DNA of 64,000 nt from Phormidium willei BDU 130791 (GCA_001637315.1 LSZA01000001.1:80627-144626), one strand, 5' to 3'; shown: positions 35,383 to 43,947, counted from the stretch's first letter. Numbers and translations are program-made. Notes: generated from the letters alone by a model not told the origin.

Positions 35383-35783
35383 TACTAAACCGTTGATTTT
35401 GGGTTTAAAAATTTGGTAATTTTGGCAGTGTTATTGTTGATGCCTGGTTTGGGGTATTAGCGGGTAACATCCGGGAATCGAACGCAGGGCGCATTGCCAT
35501 ACGCCCCAGTTGATTGGAGAAAAACGACAACGTTAATCGGGTTATTTGGAGATGGGAGTGGGGATTAGTCGATGGACGATTGCCATGCCAACCACTGATG
35601 ACTACTTCACTCTGTTAGTGAGATTAAAGCGGGGTCTTCGCTGTTCGCGGTGAAAAATATATGGGAAACTACAAACAGTTGGAGAATCGAGCGCCAAAAC
35701 CCCTGAAATCTCGTGAAGTCAGTTTTTCTGTCACCCTAAACGGCGAAGAGCCTTAAAGCGCCATTTCACCTTACGCAGGAAGG
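35383..35783. other. Spacer with REP-like palindrome, no gene seen
   Basis: The 401-bp spacer has GGGCGCATTGCCATACGCCC at 35487-35506, an imperfect palindrome typical of RAYT-linked REPs. No other gene or RNA is recognised. Confidence 0.6.
35487..35506. repeat. REP-like palindrome next to the RAYT remnant
   Basis: GGGCGCAT and ATACGCCC pair at 7 of 8 positions around a 4-nt loop. Its proximity to a RAYT fragment fits a REP substrate. Confidence 0.6.
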
Positions 35784-37028
35784 CTAGTCTACACGATTCC
35801 ACGTAGCTGAATAGCGAGCCCGTCCAGGACCACGTGAGTGAGCACAAATGCAATCCCAGCTAATCTGTGTTTGACTGTCGTTAACAACACCTCTGCATTC
35901 GCTAGTAAACCCACCACCTCGATCCAGCCAAGTTACCTCATTGGCTTCTACAGTTCCAGAATAACTTACGGAGTATGAGCGGCGGCGACCCTCACGATCG
36001 GTGTAGCTATAGGTAGATGATTGACGGATTATTTGGTTACCCCTTTGTTCAATCGTAAAGGGTTCCCCCAAAGGACGACCATCCATCTGTGGATTACCAC
36101 CAGATCTTCCAAGGCTACATCCACTATCATCACCTATCAGACTAGGTCCCTCGGCAACAACCCATTCGCCAGACAGAGATTGCCCCCCTATTACTTCTAA
36201 TTCCTCTAAAGTCTGGTCATAGGCTTCACGCACGTGGCTTGCAAATCTTTGACAGTTTTCCCCTCCAATGTTCACAACATTGTAGTTCCTTGAATTTAAT
36301 CGACAACTTGTAGGAAACACCAATCCATCAGGATCTTGAACAACCTGTTGCATTAAGTCGTAATCATAATAATTATCTTCACGAGCACTGGGACGAAAAG
36401 TTGTTAAGTTACGTCCAGTTTCAGTCACACCTCGTTCAATTTCACTGCGAGAATAAGAGAAACGTTCTCCAGGAGGAGTGAGATTTAAATCAAAGCCCTC
36501 ATTCCTATTCGTGTATCCGATATTTTCTACAATTACTCCATTGTCACAGAAGAACAAGTGTTCGTGAAGTCGTTGAATATCAAGATCATCGAAAAAACGC
36601 ACGTCCGGATTACCATAATCGCCCCCAAATAAGGGATTTTCACCAAAAGTAGCATAACGACCAGGTTGAGTACATATGGCTCGATCGACATCAGATAATC
36701 TGGAAGACTGCGGTGGTGGTGGCTGTATCGGAAGCCGAGTATCGTCACGTCGAAACTCGTCGCGAATAGAATCCGGCCCCGGATCGTAAGGAAACGGGGG
36801 AGCGGCTTGTTTTTCTAGCAATAATGGCGAATTTACAAGAACTCGATTTTGTTTAACGTCCCAAGTGTTACTGAGCTCATCTGAAAGCATCTCAGTGACA
36901 ACAGGTGTTGCTGAGGACTCTTGTGTGGGTGAAATCGAACTTATCGCAGGTTCCATTCCCAAAAGAGTCAAGACTGCCAGCAAAATCGATTGATCGAACC
37001 TAATCTTGTTTAACTGGAAGCGTTTCAC
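35784..37028 (-). CDS. Exported protein, possible LRAT/NlpC-P60-like domain plus beta-rich tail
   Basis: The GTG at 37028 is chosen: the protein then begins (M)KRFQLNKIRFDQSILLAVLT, a signal sequence, with GGAG 10 nt upstream. It has 414 residues; numbers below count from the alternative GTG at 37043, adding five. After a Pro-rich linker, HEHLFFCDNGVIVENIGYT (H160/H162) and NVVNIGGENCQRFASHVREA (C264) resemble the His- and NC-motifs of lecithin-retinol-acyltransferase-like, permuted NlpC/P60 enzymes. Residues about 285-419 look like a lipocalin-like beta domain (LSGEWVV, FTIEQRGNQII, GTVEANEVTW, TQISWDC). The enzyme assignment is by eye and tentative. It is followed upstream by two protease genes in the same orientation. 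Confidence 0.5.
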   Translation of the reverse strand: MKRFQLNKIRFDQSILLAVLTLLGMEPAISSISPTQESSATPVVTEMLSDELSNTWDVKQNRVLVNSPLLLEKQAAPPFPYDPGPDSIRDEFRRDDTRLPIQPPPPQSSRLSDVDRAICTQPGRYATFGENPLFGGDYGNPDVRFFDDLDIQRLHEHLFFCDNGVIVENIGYTNRNEGFDLNLTPPGERFSYSRSEIERGVTETGRNLTTFRPSAREDNYYDYDLMQQVVQDPDGLVFPTSCRLNSRNYNVVNIGGENCQRFASHVREAYDQTLEELEVIGGQSLSGEWVVAEGPSLIGDDSGCSLGRSGGNPQMDGRPLGEPFTIEQRGNQIIRQSSTYSYTDREGRRRSYSVSYSGTVEANEVTWLDRGGGFTSECRGVVNDSQTQISWDCICAHSRGPGRARYSATWNRVD

Positions 37029-37095
37029 GATTTTTATCTCCACTTAAAAAAGGTCAAACAAAGAACAATAATTACTACTTGAAGCTTCCCAAGGC

Positions 37096-38001
37096 TTAGA
37101 ACGGCAAAAATCGCCGAAGTACATCCCGTAAAACATCTTCAAGTAGTTCAAAAGCGAACGCTTCAAACCAATCGTCTACATCAGAACTATCTACTTCTTC
37201 AGAATCGACTTCAGCAGGGGGATCGTCATCGATCGCCATATCCCGATCGCTGAATCCATCGACATCCTCAGCCAACTCTATAAAAGTATTCACAGGAATG
37301 GCGAAGTTAAACCCGGTTTTCGCTTCTTCCTGTCCTTGCGTACCTTCCCGCGTGACGACTTCCGTGACCCCAGTGGTTTCTCCTTGACCGTGAATTCCCA
37401 CCACGCGGCCGCTCACATCAAAGACTGGACCGCCGCTCATCCCCCGTCGCGTCACCGCATCGTAACGCAGCAGATAGCCTTCTTCATCACTAGACCGAAC
37501 GTTGCTGATAATCCCGTTGGTGAAACTATACTCCCGTTCCTCACCGGGCGTACCGGGAAGCGGGTATCCCGAGATGTAAATCCCCGAACCGACCGTGGCT
37601 TCCTCGGAATCCGTAACTGGAGCGATGGGATAGTCCTCGTCACTTTCAAACTGAACGATCGCCAGATCGATTCCTCGTTCGGGTTCAGGATCGAAATCTA
37701 AATTAATGACATTGGTGACAGTGTGACTGTTCTCGCGGGATGTTACGATCTCGTACTCGGAGTTGGGATTCGCCACAACATGGTTGGCAGTCAAGACGGT
37801 ATAAGTCTCATCGTCTTTCGCGATAATAACTCCCGAACCTCCACTATTCGGGGCGAGAAGGTTGTTGATTTGTACCGTTGTGGGAATGGCAACGCGTGCT
37901 ACCTCTCGCGCCGTTTGAGCGAAAGCCGATCGCGGAAAGGCCGTTCCGGCGAGAACAGTTCCGACGGTCAGACCCAAAATTGGTGTAAAACGTTTCATCA
38001 T
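37096..38001 (-). CDS. Exported trypsin-like serine protease
   Basis: This 301-residue protein has a signal sequence (LGLTVGTVLAGTAFPRSAFA) and a chymotrypsin-fold catalytic triad: TVLTANHVVA (His), GIDLAIVQFESD (Asp) and RRGMSGGPVFD (Ser in GMSGGP). No PDZ domain is present, which separates it from full HtrA/Deg proteins. The C-terminus is acidic and then hydrophobic/basic (FELLEDVLRDVLRRFLPF). It starts 30 bp downstream of a second, related protease gene, so the two form a pair and probably an operon. Confidence 0.9.
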   Translation of the reverse strand: MMKRFTPILGLTVGTVLAGTAFPRSAFAQTAREVARVAIPTTVQINNLLAPNSGGSGVIIAKDDETYTVLTANHVVANPNSEYEIVTSRENSHTVTNVINLDFDPEPERGIDLAIVQFESDEDYPIAPVTDSEEATVGSGIYISGYPLPGTPGEEREYSFTNGIISNVRSSDEEGYLLRYDAVTRRGMSGGPVFDVSGRVVGIHGQGETTGVTEVVTREGTQGQEEAKTGFNFAIPVNTFIELAEDVDGFSDRDMAIDDDPPAEVDSEEVDSSDVDDWFEAFAFELLEDVLRDVLRRFLPF

Positions 38002-38031
38002 GGTTTGAGGTCAGGTAAAATCCGGACAGGT

Positions 38032-38985
38032 TTATTCTTGGAGAGAATTGAGATCTTCGTCGCGAACAGTTTGCGGTTCGCGAGAAACTGGAGTGAGAGG
38101 AGTTTGCGGACGCACGACAGGCGGCGCGATGGTTTCGGGATTGCGCGGTGGCGGGGAAACGGTCGGTGTTGAAGACACCGGGGACAGGCCGGTGTAATAG
38201 TGAATGGGGACCCCAAGACTTGACGATTGCACGATTTCGAGTTCATCAGGGGTTGGGGAACTGCCATCGCGGTATTGGTAAGCGCCAAATCCGGGATCGC
38301 GCCCGCTAGTGCGGGCGTTTAAACCGATGAGTTCGCCCCGTCCGTTGAAAATCGGACCGCCGCTCATTCCCACGACGATAGGGTTGGTGTAGCCAAGTTG
38401 ATAGCCCCCTAGAAGGGGTCGATCGAGCAGAACAGATACTTCACCGACATTCAAGGTAAAGTTAGTGATGCCGCGATCGATCGTCATAGAACCGCCACCT
38501 CGCTCGTACAGGGGAAATCCGGCAGCGTAAGCCGTTTCGCCGACCTGCGGCAAGTTTTCGGCCAGTGTAACGACGGGATATTGACGCGAACTGCGAAATC
38601 GAACGACTGCCATATCGACTCCCGCAATCCGTCTTGGTGCGACGGACAGGGAATGGCGATGGCCGTCGTGGGTGAGAACGGTCAAGTTCTGGCGATTTTC
38701 GACAACGTGCCAGTTGGTTAAGACGGTGTAGGTATCGTTCGATCGATCGACGATCGCCCCAGATCCCGCCGCGTCCGAACTCATCACTCGTACTGTTACA
38801 CGCCGCAATTGGGTTTCGTCTACCGCCGTGGTGTCCGGCGATTGTGCTGTGCGATCGCCGAATTTTGCTACTGTGTCGATCGCGGGTGCGGTCAGTCCTT
38901 CCGCCGAAATACCCCAGAATAACGCCAGCAGCAAGCTACTGACGAGTTCGATCGGTATTTTGGCAAGATGAGGTCGGTGAGTCAT
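38032..38985 (-). CDS. Exported trypsin-like serine protease, second copy
   Basis: This 317-residue protein has an N-terminal hydrophobic segment (IELVSSLLLALFWGISAEGL) and the triad TVLTNWHVVE (His), GVDMAVVRFRSS (Asp) and VVGMSGGPIFNG (Ser). A 60-residue Pro/Thr-rich C-terminal tail may act as a wall or matrix spacer. It is homologous to the downstream 37096-38001 protease but diverged. COP23 is encoded upstream on the same strand. Confidence 0.9.
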   Translation of the reverse strand: MTHRPHLAKIPIELVSSLLLALFWGISAEGLTAPAIDTVAKFGDRTAQSPDTTAVDETQLRRVTVRVMSSDAAGSGAIVDRSNDTYTVLTNWHVVENRQNLTVLTHDGHRHSLSVAPRRIAGVDMAVVRFRSSRQYPVVTLAENLPQVGETAYAAGFPLYERGGGSMTIDRGITNFTLNVGEVSVLLDRPLLGGYQLGYTNPIVVGMSGGPIFNGRGELIGLNARTSGRDPGFGAYQYRDGSSPTPDELEIVQSSSLGVPIHYYTGLSPVSSTPTVSPPPRNPETIAPPVVRPQTPLTPVSREPQTVRDEDLNSLQE

Positions 38986-39110
38986 GGAGGAAAGGGTTTG
39001 GCGATCGCCGCATCGAGATTGACAATCGGCTGATGTTCTGGAGAACTCTGGGCAAACAAACGGAATTCTTCCAGAGTTTCCAAGGCAAGTTCGAGCGTCA
39101 CAAACTCACT

Positions 39111-39734
39111 CTAGAGATCGCGCATTCCACCACCATTAGAACTCGGTCGAGGTGCAGGTGCGGGGACGGCAGCAGGTGCAGGTGCCGTTCGAGGTGCAGG
39201 TGCTGAAGTGGTCGCCGGGGCATTGTCGTTGTAAAGGCGATCGCCCACATTAATATAAGGAACCTGGCCGCTTTCGTACTGAGAGGGTGTTGCCGCTTGA
39301 CCTTCCCGCCACGCCATAAGAGTTTGCAGTGTTTGAATGACATCCGTTCCCGGACGCAGCGTATAGATTAAGTTTTCACACCGTCCGTTGACTTGGCTGG
39401 CAGTGCAAATCACATTTTCACCGTTCATACGTCCGGCGGTGATGTAGTAAAGCTGGCGATTCCGGCGGTAGGTTTCCATACGACCGCTCACTTCCCGACA
39501 GCGGGTTAGAGGGTCGTAGCCGGAACCCGTAAAGTGATGAGAAGCCCAACGAATCCAGGGTTCCCACTCCCCGTTAGCACTTTGGTACATGGTCGTGGGG
39601 TACTGGCCGGCTTGCGTGTGACACCAGAACCCCGTTTGGCCGGGGCCAGGTTGTGCTTTCGTGGCATTTGGGAACAGAACCGCGCCACTAGCAACGGTTG
39701 CCAAAATAGTCAAGGTTTTTAGAAGGCGTTTCAT
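39111..39734 (-). CDS. COP23 domain protein
   Basis: This 207-residue protein has a signal peptide (LTILATVASGAVLFPNATKA) followed by the COP23 pattern: GFWCHTQAGQYPTTMYQS, PWIRWASHHFTGSGYDP, RCREVSGRME and YYITAGRMNGENVICTA. It has conserved cysteines. The last 45 residues are Ala/Pro-rich (PAPRTAPAPAAVPAPAPRP). COP23 was described as a circadian-oscillating extracytoplasmic protein in unicellular cyanobacteria; its activity is unknown. A short ORF with a strong ribosome-binding site ends 36 bp upstream of this start. Confidence 0.85.
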   Translation of the reverse strand: MKRLLKTLTILATVASGAVLFPNATKAQPGPGQTGFWCHTQAGQYPTTMYQSANGEWEPWIRWASHHFTGSGYDPLTRCREVSGRMETYRRNRQLYYITAGRMNGENVICTASQVNGRCENLIYTLRPGTDVIQTLQTLMAWREGQAATPSQYESGQVPYINVGDRLYNDNAPATTSAPAPRTAPAPAAVPAPAPRPSSNGGGMRDL

Positions 39735-39770
39735 GGTGAAGTTTCCTCGGTTATCAACAAGATCGAACAG

Positions 39771-39827
39771 TCACATTGATGTAGAAACATTTGGTGGGGG
39801 ACTTCGATCGCGCTTCATAATCTTCAT
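39771..39827 (-). CDS. Leader peptide MKIMKRDRSPPPNVSTSM upstream of COP23
   Basis: An 18-codon ORF starts at the ATG at 39827, with AAAGGAG six nt upstream, the best ribosome-binding site in this neighbourhood. It ends 36 bp before the COP23 gene. Its first 11 codons and its leader are nearly identical to the ORF at 42412-42492 upstream of an RTX gene. Either it is a translated regulatory leader peptide or the sequence is a dispersed 5'-leader repeat. Confidence 0.5.
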   Translation of the reverse strand: MKIMKRDRSPPPNVSTSM

Positions 39828-40115
39828 TCATATCTCCTTTAATTGCTAGATTTCTTCACAATCGGCGGCAGTTTTTAATGAAAAAAACGTCTATCCTTTG
39901 AGGAATTTTTGAGTATATTTACAGAGAAAATTTTAGTCATAATGAAGCTGGCGGTAGTCCAAAGTCAGGGTTAAAAAAAATAATTTCTTGTTGAGAGTTA
40001 GGCGCTTCGATTATGACAAGCGGTTGAGAAGCCGGGTTTTCCTATGAGTCCGCTCGTGATGAAGCACGTAGCAGTCTAACACCGACGGTGAAACTTGTTA
40101 TAAGGGGAGAAAATT

Positions 40116-40217
40116 TCACTCTACCGTCAAAGCTTTGAGTTCAAATCCAGCGTCTTCGGCAGCATCGAAGGCAGGTTCCAAATTATCTGAGAATAATATC
40201 TGAGAACGATTGATTGT
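40116..40217 (-). pseudogene. Orphan C-terminal gene fragment
   Basis: A minus frame of about 33 codons reads INRSQILFSDN, then LEPAFDAAEDAGFELKALTV and a final E, which looks like a genuine protein C-terminus, but it has no start or N-terminal part. Parent family unknown. Its upstream part coincides with the 29-bp repeat. Confidence 0.35.
40186..40214. repeat. 29-bp dispersed repeat, copy 2
   Basis: Identical over 29 bp to 34694-34722. Confidence 0.9.
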
Positions 40218-40285
40218 CTTCGGTCTTCATCTTCATTTTTTAGTATTATTGTCCTCCATCTTTTTTATCAAGAAAATCCAACCAT

Positions 40286-42382
40286 TTAAGTTGGGCTAAC
40301 AACTATAGTTCCGTTTTCCAAGCGTGCGCCGATGACTTGGATAATAGCATCGTCAAAATCATCTTCACTCTCAATCTTTGTATCCAATAAACCTATTTTA
40401 GGTTTCCATCCATCCTCAAATTTAATGCGAACAATATTATTGCTCCACTGAGATAGTTCGGCTTGAGATGGATTGCTTGAAGAAATTTCTGTGTTACCCG
40501 TCACAAGATATTCAGCATCAAAAGGTTGAACATTTACGGTAAACGTTAATTCAGATCCAGGTGTGAAGTTGCCTAAAGATACTTCTTCGCTCCAGTCATT
40601 GTTCATTCCCAAAATATCGTTAGGCGGAACTCCAATGAACTGCTCTCGGGGACTGGTTAGAAAAACTTCTCGATCTGCCCAAAAACCATTTCCTGAGTCA
40701 ACCAAAACCCGCACCTCTTCTCCTTCTCCTGTTGGCGGTAATGGAGTGGGTTCTGGTTCTACATTGGGAGGATCTGAGTTGGGTGTATCGTCACAGAATG
40801 AAAAGTTAATACCAGTTGCCTCAGTCAGATTCTTTCGGAACGCCTTCATGAATCCACCTTCTTCATTTGCTGGTGGATTAAATGAGGATTTCAAATTGGC
40901 TGCTGAGCTTACGACTTGAAAGCCATTATCAACCACCTTTTCAAAGACATTATCCGCAAGCTCGTCACTCTTTGAAACTAACAATTTACTTCCTGCCTTT
41001 CCTAACAACTTGCCAAAGGGAATTTTTCCAACCAGAGTCTTGACAACGTCAGAATCGTTTCCCGCCAATATTAAACATCCGTAACCAGCTACTTTTGAAG
41101 CTCCTGCAATAAAACCAAAAGCTGGCGTAGCAGTAATAGCTCCAACTCCTGTCAAGGCAGACAAACCAGCCAGAATACTAGCAGCATCTCCAACTCGAGA
41201 TGTATTTTTACACCAGTTCTTCAATCCCGAACATTGAGAATCTCCTGTTCCCTGGCTCTCCACTGTAGGCTCATCAGAAAATAAAGGAAGAATCGATTCT
41301 CCATCTAAAGTTAATGGAATGTCAACTGTAGTTTCTTCTTCAGGAGTCTGTGTTGTGACCTGTACTGTATTTGAGTCACCGTCATATTCTAGTATGGTGA
41401 CGTCACTAGAATCATCTCGTTCAAATTCTACACGCTTGCCGTTATCCTTCCAACGTACAGTGTAAGGTTTTTGCCCATTTTCTAGTTCTTCTTGTGAGGG
41501 AGTGTAACGAACTGACTCCGGTTCTACTTCAGTTTCGTTCCGCCTCACATTTGTAGAGAATTGACTGCCATTGCTTCCAATTAATTGGATTTCAAATAAA
41601 TTTTCAGATACCGAACGAATGATTGGCGCTTGGAAAGTCACGACATCATCAGAAGGCGGCGGATCGACATTTAACTCCGTAACATAGTTCTCATCTAGCG
41701 TTTCAATTGAAGTCCCCAAAAGTAGCCCTAAAATTTGGTTAGTATTGCGAATTTTGACGAGCGTACCCTGAGGAATACTTTCTAGGCTGACTTCCTCTGT
41801 AGTTAAAGTTCCCCCAAAAGCGATCGTATCTATTCCCGCCTCAAAATCCGTGATGATATTCGCCTGTTCGAGATCAGTTACAGCAGTCTTGTCTCTCAAA
41901 GCGAAAATATCGCTTCCAGAACCGCCAATTAGTGTATCGGCTCCAAAATCTCCAACTAAAATATCATCACCATCGCCCCCCAAAAGAGAATCATCTCCCT
42001 TGCCACCACGAAGAATATCGATACCTCCTTGACCAAGCAGAGTATCGTTCTCTGTATTTCCAGCGAGGATATCGTCCCCTGAACCACCGTCTAAAACATC
42101 TTCGCCAGAATTGCCTACAATGATATCAGATCCGACCTCACCAAAGATGAGATCGCGATCTTCCCCACCTAGCAAAATGTCATCGCCGCTTTCTCCGTAA
42201 ATTGTGTCATTTCCTAAGTTCCCTCGTACAAAATCTGCATCGACTGAACCCACAACTGAATCAGCACCATCTAATGCAAACAGACCATCGATATAAGATG
42301 AAGTCAACCCAGGTGTAAGGGTTACTACATCCACCTCACTGGTTAATTGCAGGGATAGTCCGTCTATACTCGTTCCAACCAT
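40286..42382 (-). CDS. RTX-type calcium-binding protein with N-terminal repeats
   Basis: This is a 698-residue protein. Residues about 35-165 are a run of hemolysin-type GGxGxDxLx nonapeptides (for example GGSGDDILAGNTENDTLLGQ), expected to form a Ca2+-loaded parallel beta-roll, followed by the usual ADTLIGGSGSDIFAL and ITDFEAGIDTIAF. Residues 260-365 look beta-rich. A middle segment with Cys and Gly-rich hydrophobic helices (ILAGLSALTGVGAITATPAF, about residues 395-420) could associate with membranes. It ends in another beta domain. There is no Sec signal; RTX proteins usually leave by type I secretion, but the repeats here are N-terminal, which is atypical. It follows another RTX gene. Confidence 0.8.
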   Translation of the reverse strand: MVGTSIDGLSLQLTSEVDVVTLTPGLTSSYIDGLFALDGADSVVGSVDADFVRGNLGNDTIYGESGDDILLGGEDRDLIFGEVGSDIIVGNSGEDVLDGGSGDDILAGNTENDTLLGQGGIDILRGGKGDDSLLGGDGDDILVGDFGADTLIGGSGSDIFALRDKTAVTDLEQANIITDFEAGIDTIAFGGTLTTEEVSLESIPQGTLVKIRNTNQILGLLLGTSIETLDENYVTELNVDPPPSDDVVTFQAPIIRSVSENLFEIQLIGSNGSQFSTNVRRNETEVEPESVRYTPSQEELENGQKPYTVRWKDNGKRVEFERDDSSDVTILEYDGDSNTVQVTTQTPEEETTVDIPLTLDGESILPLFSDEPTVESQGTGDSQCSGLKNWCKNTSRVGDAASILAGLSALTGVGAITATPAFGFIAGASKVAGYGCLILAGNDSDVVKTLVGKIPFGKLLGKAGSKLLVSKSDELADNVFEKVVDNGFQVVSSAANLKSSFNPPANEEGGFMKAFRKNLTEATGINFSFCDDTPNSDPPNVEPEPTPLPPTGEGEEVRVLVDSGNGFWADREVFLTSPREQFIGVPPNDILGMNNDWSEEVSLGNFTPGSELTFTVNVQPFDAEYLVTGNTEISSSNPSQAELSQWSNNIVRIKFEDGWKPKIGLLDTKIESEDDFDDAIIQVIGARLENGTIVVSPT

Positions 42383-42411
42383 TTTTTTAACTGATGTAAT
42401 TCGCCAAAAAA

Positions 42412-42492
42412 TCAGAAATTGTCTCTTTGATTCAAATCATAGAAAAAAAATAAAAACTGAGGTGGACTGCGATCGCGCTTCATAATTCTCAT
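42412..42492 (-). CDS. Leader peptide between the two RTX genes (MRIMKRDRSPPQ...)
   Basis: This 26-codon ORF starts at 42492 with GAAGGAG just upstream and ends 30 bp before the 40286-42382 RTX gene. It begins MRIMKRDRSPP, almost the same as the ORF at 39771-39827, then diverges into a Phe-rich tail. Similarity includes the ribosome-binding site and both ATG codons. Confidence 0.5.
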   Translation of the reverse strand: MRIMKRDRSPPQFLFFFYDLNQRDNF

Positions 42493-42510
42493 TGATTTCT
42501 CCTTCAGTGG

Positions 42511-43947
42511 CTAAGCTGGCTCGTAATCGAACGTAACCTCGTAGCTCGTTCCTGCTCCATTCGGGTCGGCTTGCGAAACGACGACAAAGTATGTGTCGCT
42601 AAATATCGTTGTGCCGTTTCCTGTCCCCGTCACGTTTTGAGTGATAAATTCAGCAGCAAGACCGGCATTTGTTGAAGAGGCAACTAAGGTATCAGCATCG
42701 TATTCTAATTCGCCATTAAAATTAGAATCGCGGTAAAGAGCGAGATTGACATCCTCCGTGATATTGCTCAAGCTTAGATCGAGGCTTCCTGTATCAGCCC
42801 AGGCATTAAATGGAAAGACATCCACTGAATCATTAGCTGAAGTCGAACCGAGGACTATTGGCTGCGTGCTATTTGAAACAAACGGACTGATAATATTGTT
42901 TGAATCTTCAGCAGAGAGAGGCTCCGCACTAATCTCAAACGAGTAAGACAATCCAGGCGTTCCACGGACTCCTACAAAATAAGTTCCATTTTCAACCTGC
43001 GCTGATACTGTTTCGAGTTCCTCATCAGGACGTCCGACAATATCTTCTCGCGTATCGATTTGACTCCTACCTACCTGCTCATCCAAATACTGTTGATAAA
43101 TATCATCTCCTGTCAAATCTTGGGATAAATCAAGGCTAAAAGTTACCCCTTCCAGAGAGCCGACAGAAGAGGAGATTGTCACCGTACTCGGTTGGTTGAC
43201 CTCAAATTGGAAGAAGGTAGGTGTGAAGCCGCCCAGAGAGTTTTCAGGAAGGAGCGTTCCTGAAGCAGACAAGTTCGATTCTCCTAGATTTCCTAAATCT
43301 TGCTCTTGAGGAGAACGTGAGGGTAGAGCGGCGCCCAAACTAATAATGTCTTCTTTGCGAACTGCGTTTGAGGCTTCTCCAGGGAAGTCATTCAGAATAG
43401 CTAATTGCTCTCCAGTCGATCGAACTTGCAAAATGGCAGCTTGAGGTCCACCTCCTCGTCCCGAACCCAAAATGTCAATGTCATCAATCGTTAAGCCTGG
43501 AGGAAGTTCGATAACATCGACTTGAGGAACGTAGTCGTCAATAACGGTTCCTTGGGTGTCGGTTAAGCGGAATACATCTTCTCCGGCTCCCCCAATTAAG
43601 GTATCGCCGCCACTACTAATCAGGAGATCGTTTCCGCGATCGCCTTGTAAAAGATCGCTTCCAAAACCACCATCTAACGTATCGTTATCACGACCGCCAA
43701 CGAGGGTGTCGGCTCCGCTTCCGCCTGCGATAATGTCGTTTCCAGCGTTGCCGAAATAAATGCGAGGGCTGTTGTCGTTTTGCGCGACGTCGTTCCCACC
43801 CCCGAGCACGATCGCATCGATTCCTCTGGAACGGCTGAGCAGACTTTGTTGGTCGCCGGGGAGTTGTGCGTAGGCTAAAACGTCGTCTCCGTTGCTGGCG
43901 ATCGCGAAGTCATAGTCGAAGTTGGTGAGAATTTCTGAAAAAACCAT
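42511..43947 (-). CDS. RTX-type protein with pre-peptidase C-terminal (PPC) domains
   Basis: This is a 478-residue protein. Residues 1-135 contain Ca2+-binding repeats (GGGNDVAQNDN, GNAGNDIIAGGSGADTLVGG, GSDLLQGDRGNDLL) and a FRLTDTQGTVIDDYVPQVDV closing strand. Residues about 225-345 and 350-478 look like PPC-type beta domains (GTLLPENSLGGFTPTFFQFE, QVENGTYFVGVRGTPGLSYS, ILGSTSANDSVDVFPFNAWA, DTYFVVVSQADPNGAGTSYE). No catalytic domain and no Sec signal are visible. It is probably an extracellular or matrix protein, co-transcribed with the next RTX gene. Confidence 0.82.
   Translation of the reverse strand: MVFSEILTNFDYDFAIASNGDDVLAYAQLPGDQQSLLSRSRGIDAIVLGGGNDVAQNDNSPRIYFGNAGNDIIAGGSGADTLVGGRDNDTLDGGFGSDLLQGDRGNDLLISSGGDTLIGGAGEDVFRLTDTQGTVIDDYVPQVDVIELPPGLTIDDIDILGSGRGGGPQAAILQVRSTGEQLAILNDFPGEASNAVRKEDIISLGAALPSRSPQEQDLGNLGESNLSASGTLLPENSLGGFTPTFFQFEVNQPSTVTISSSVGSLEGVTFSLDLSQDLTGDDIYQQYLDEQVGRSQIDTREDIVGRPDEELETVSAQVENGTYFVGVRGTPGLSYSFEISAEPLSAEDSNNIISPFVSNSTQPIVLGSTSANDSVDVFPFNAWADTGSLDLSLSNITEDVNLALYRDSNFNGELEYDADTLVASSTNAGLAAEFITQNVTGTGNGTTIFSDTYFVVVSQADPNGAGTSYEVTFDYEPA

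Larger units (their letters stand above)
39828..40285. other. Spacer with gene fragment and repeat
   Basis: The 458-bp spacer includes AT-rich sequence upstream of COP23, a GC-richer unassigned stretch (about 39995-40110), and a coding fragment with a 29-bp repeat at 40116-40217. No complete gene is seen. Confidence 0.55.

Noticed and set aside
35455..35500. tRNA-like T-arm (reverse complement GTTCGATTCCCGG)
   Set aside because: The T-stem does not pair and no acceptor, D or anticodon arm can be drawn around it.
39995..40110. Possible group II intron or structured RNA remnant in the COP23-RTX spacer
   Set aside because: GC content rises here, but no domain V-like hairpin, reverse transcriptase or other diagnostic element can be identified.
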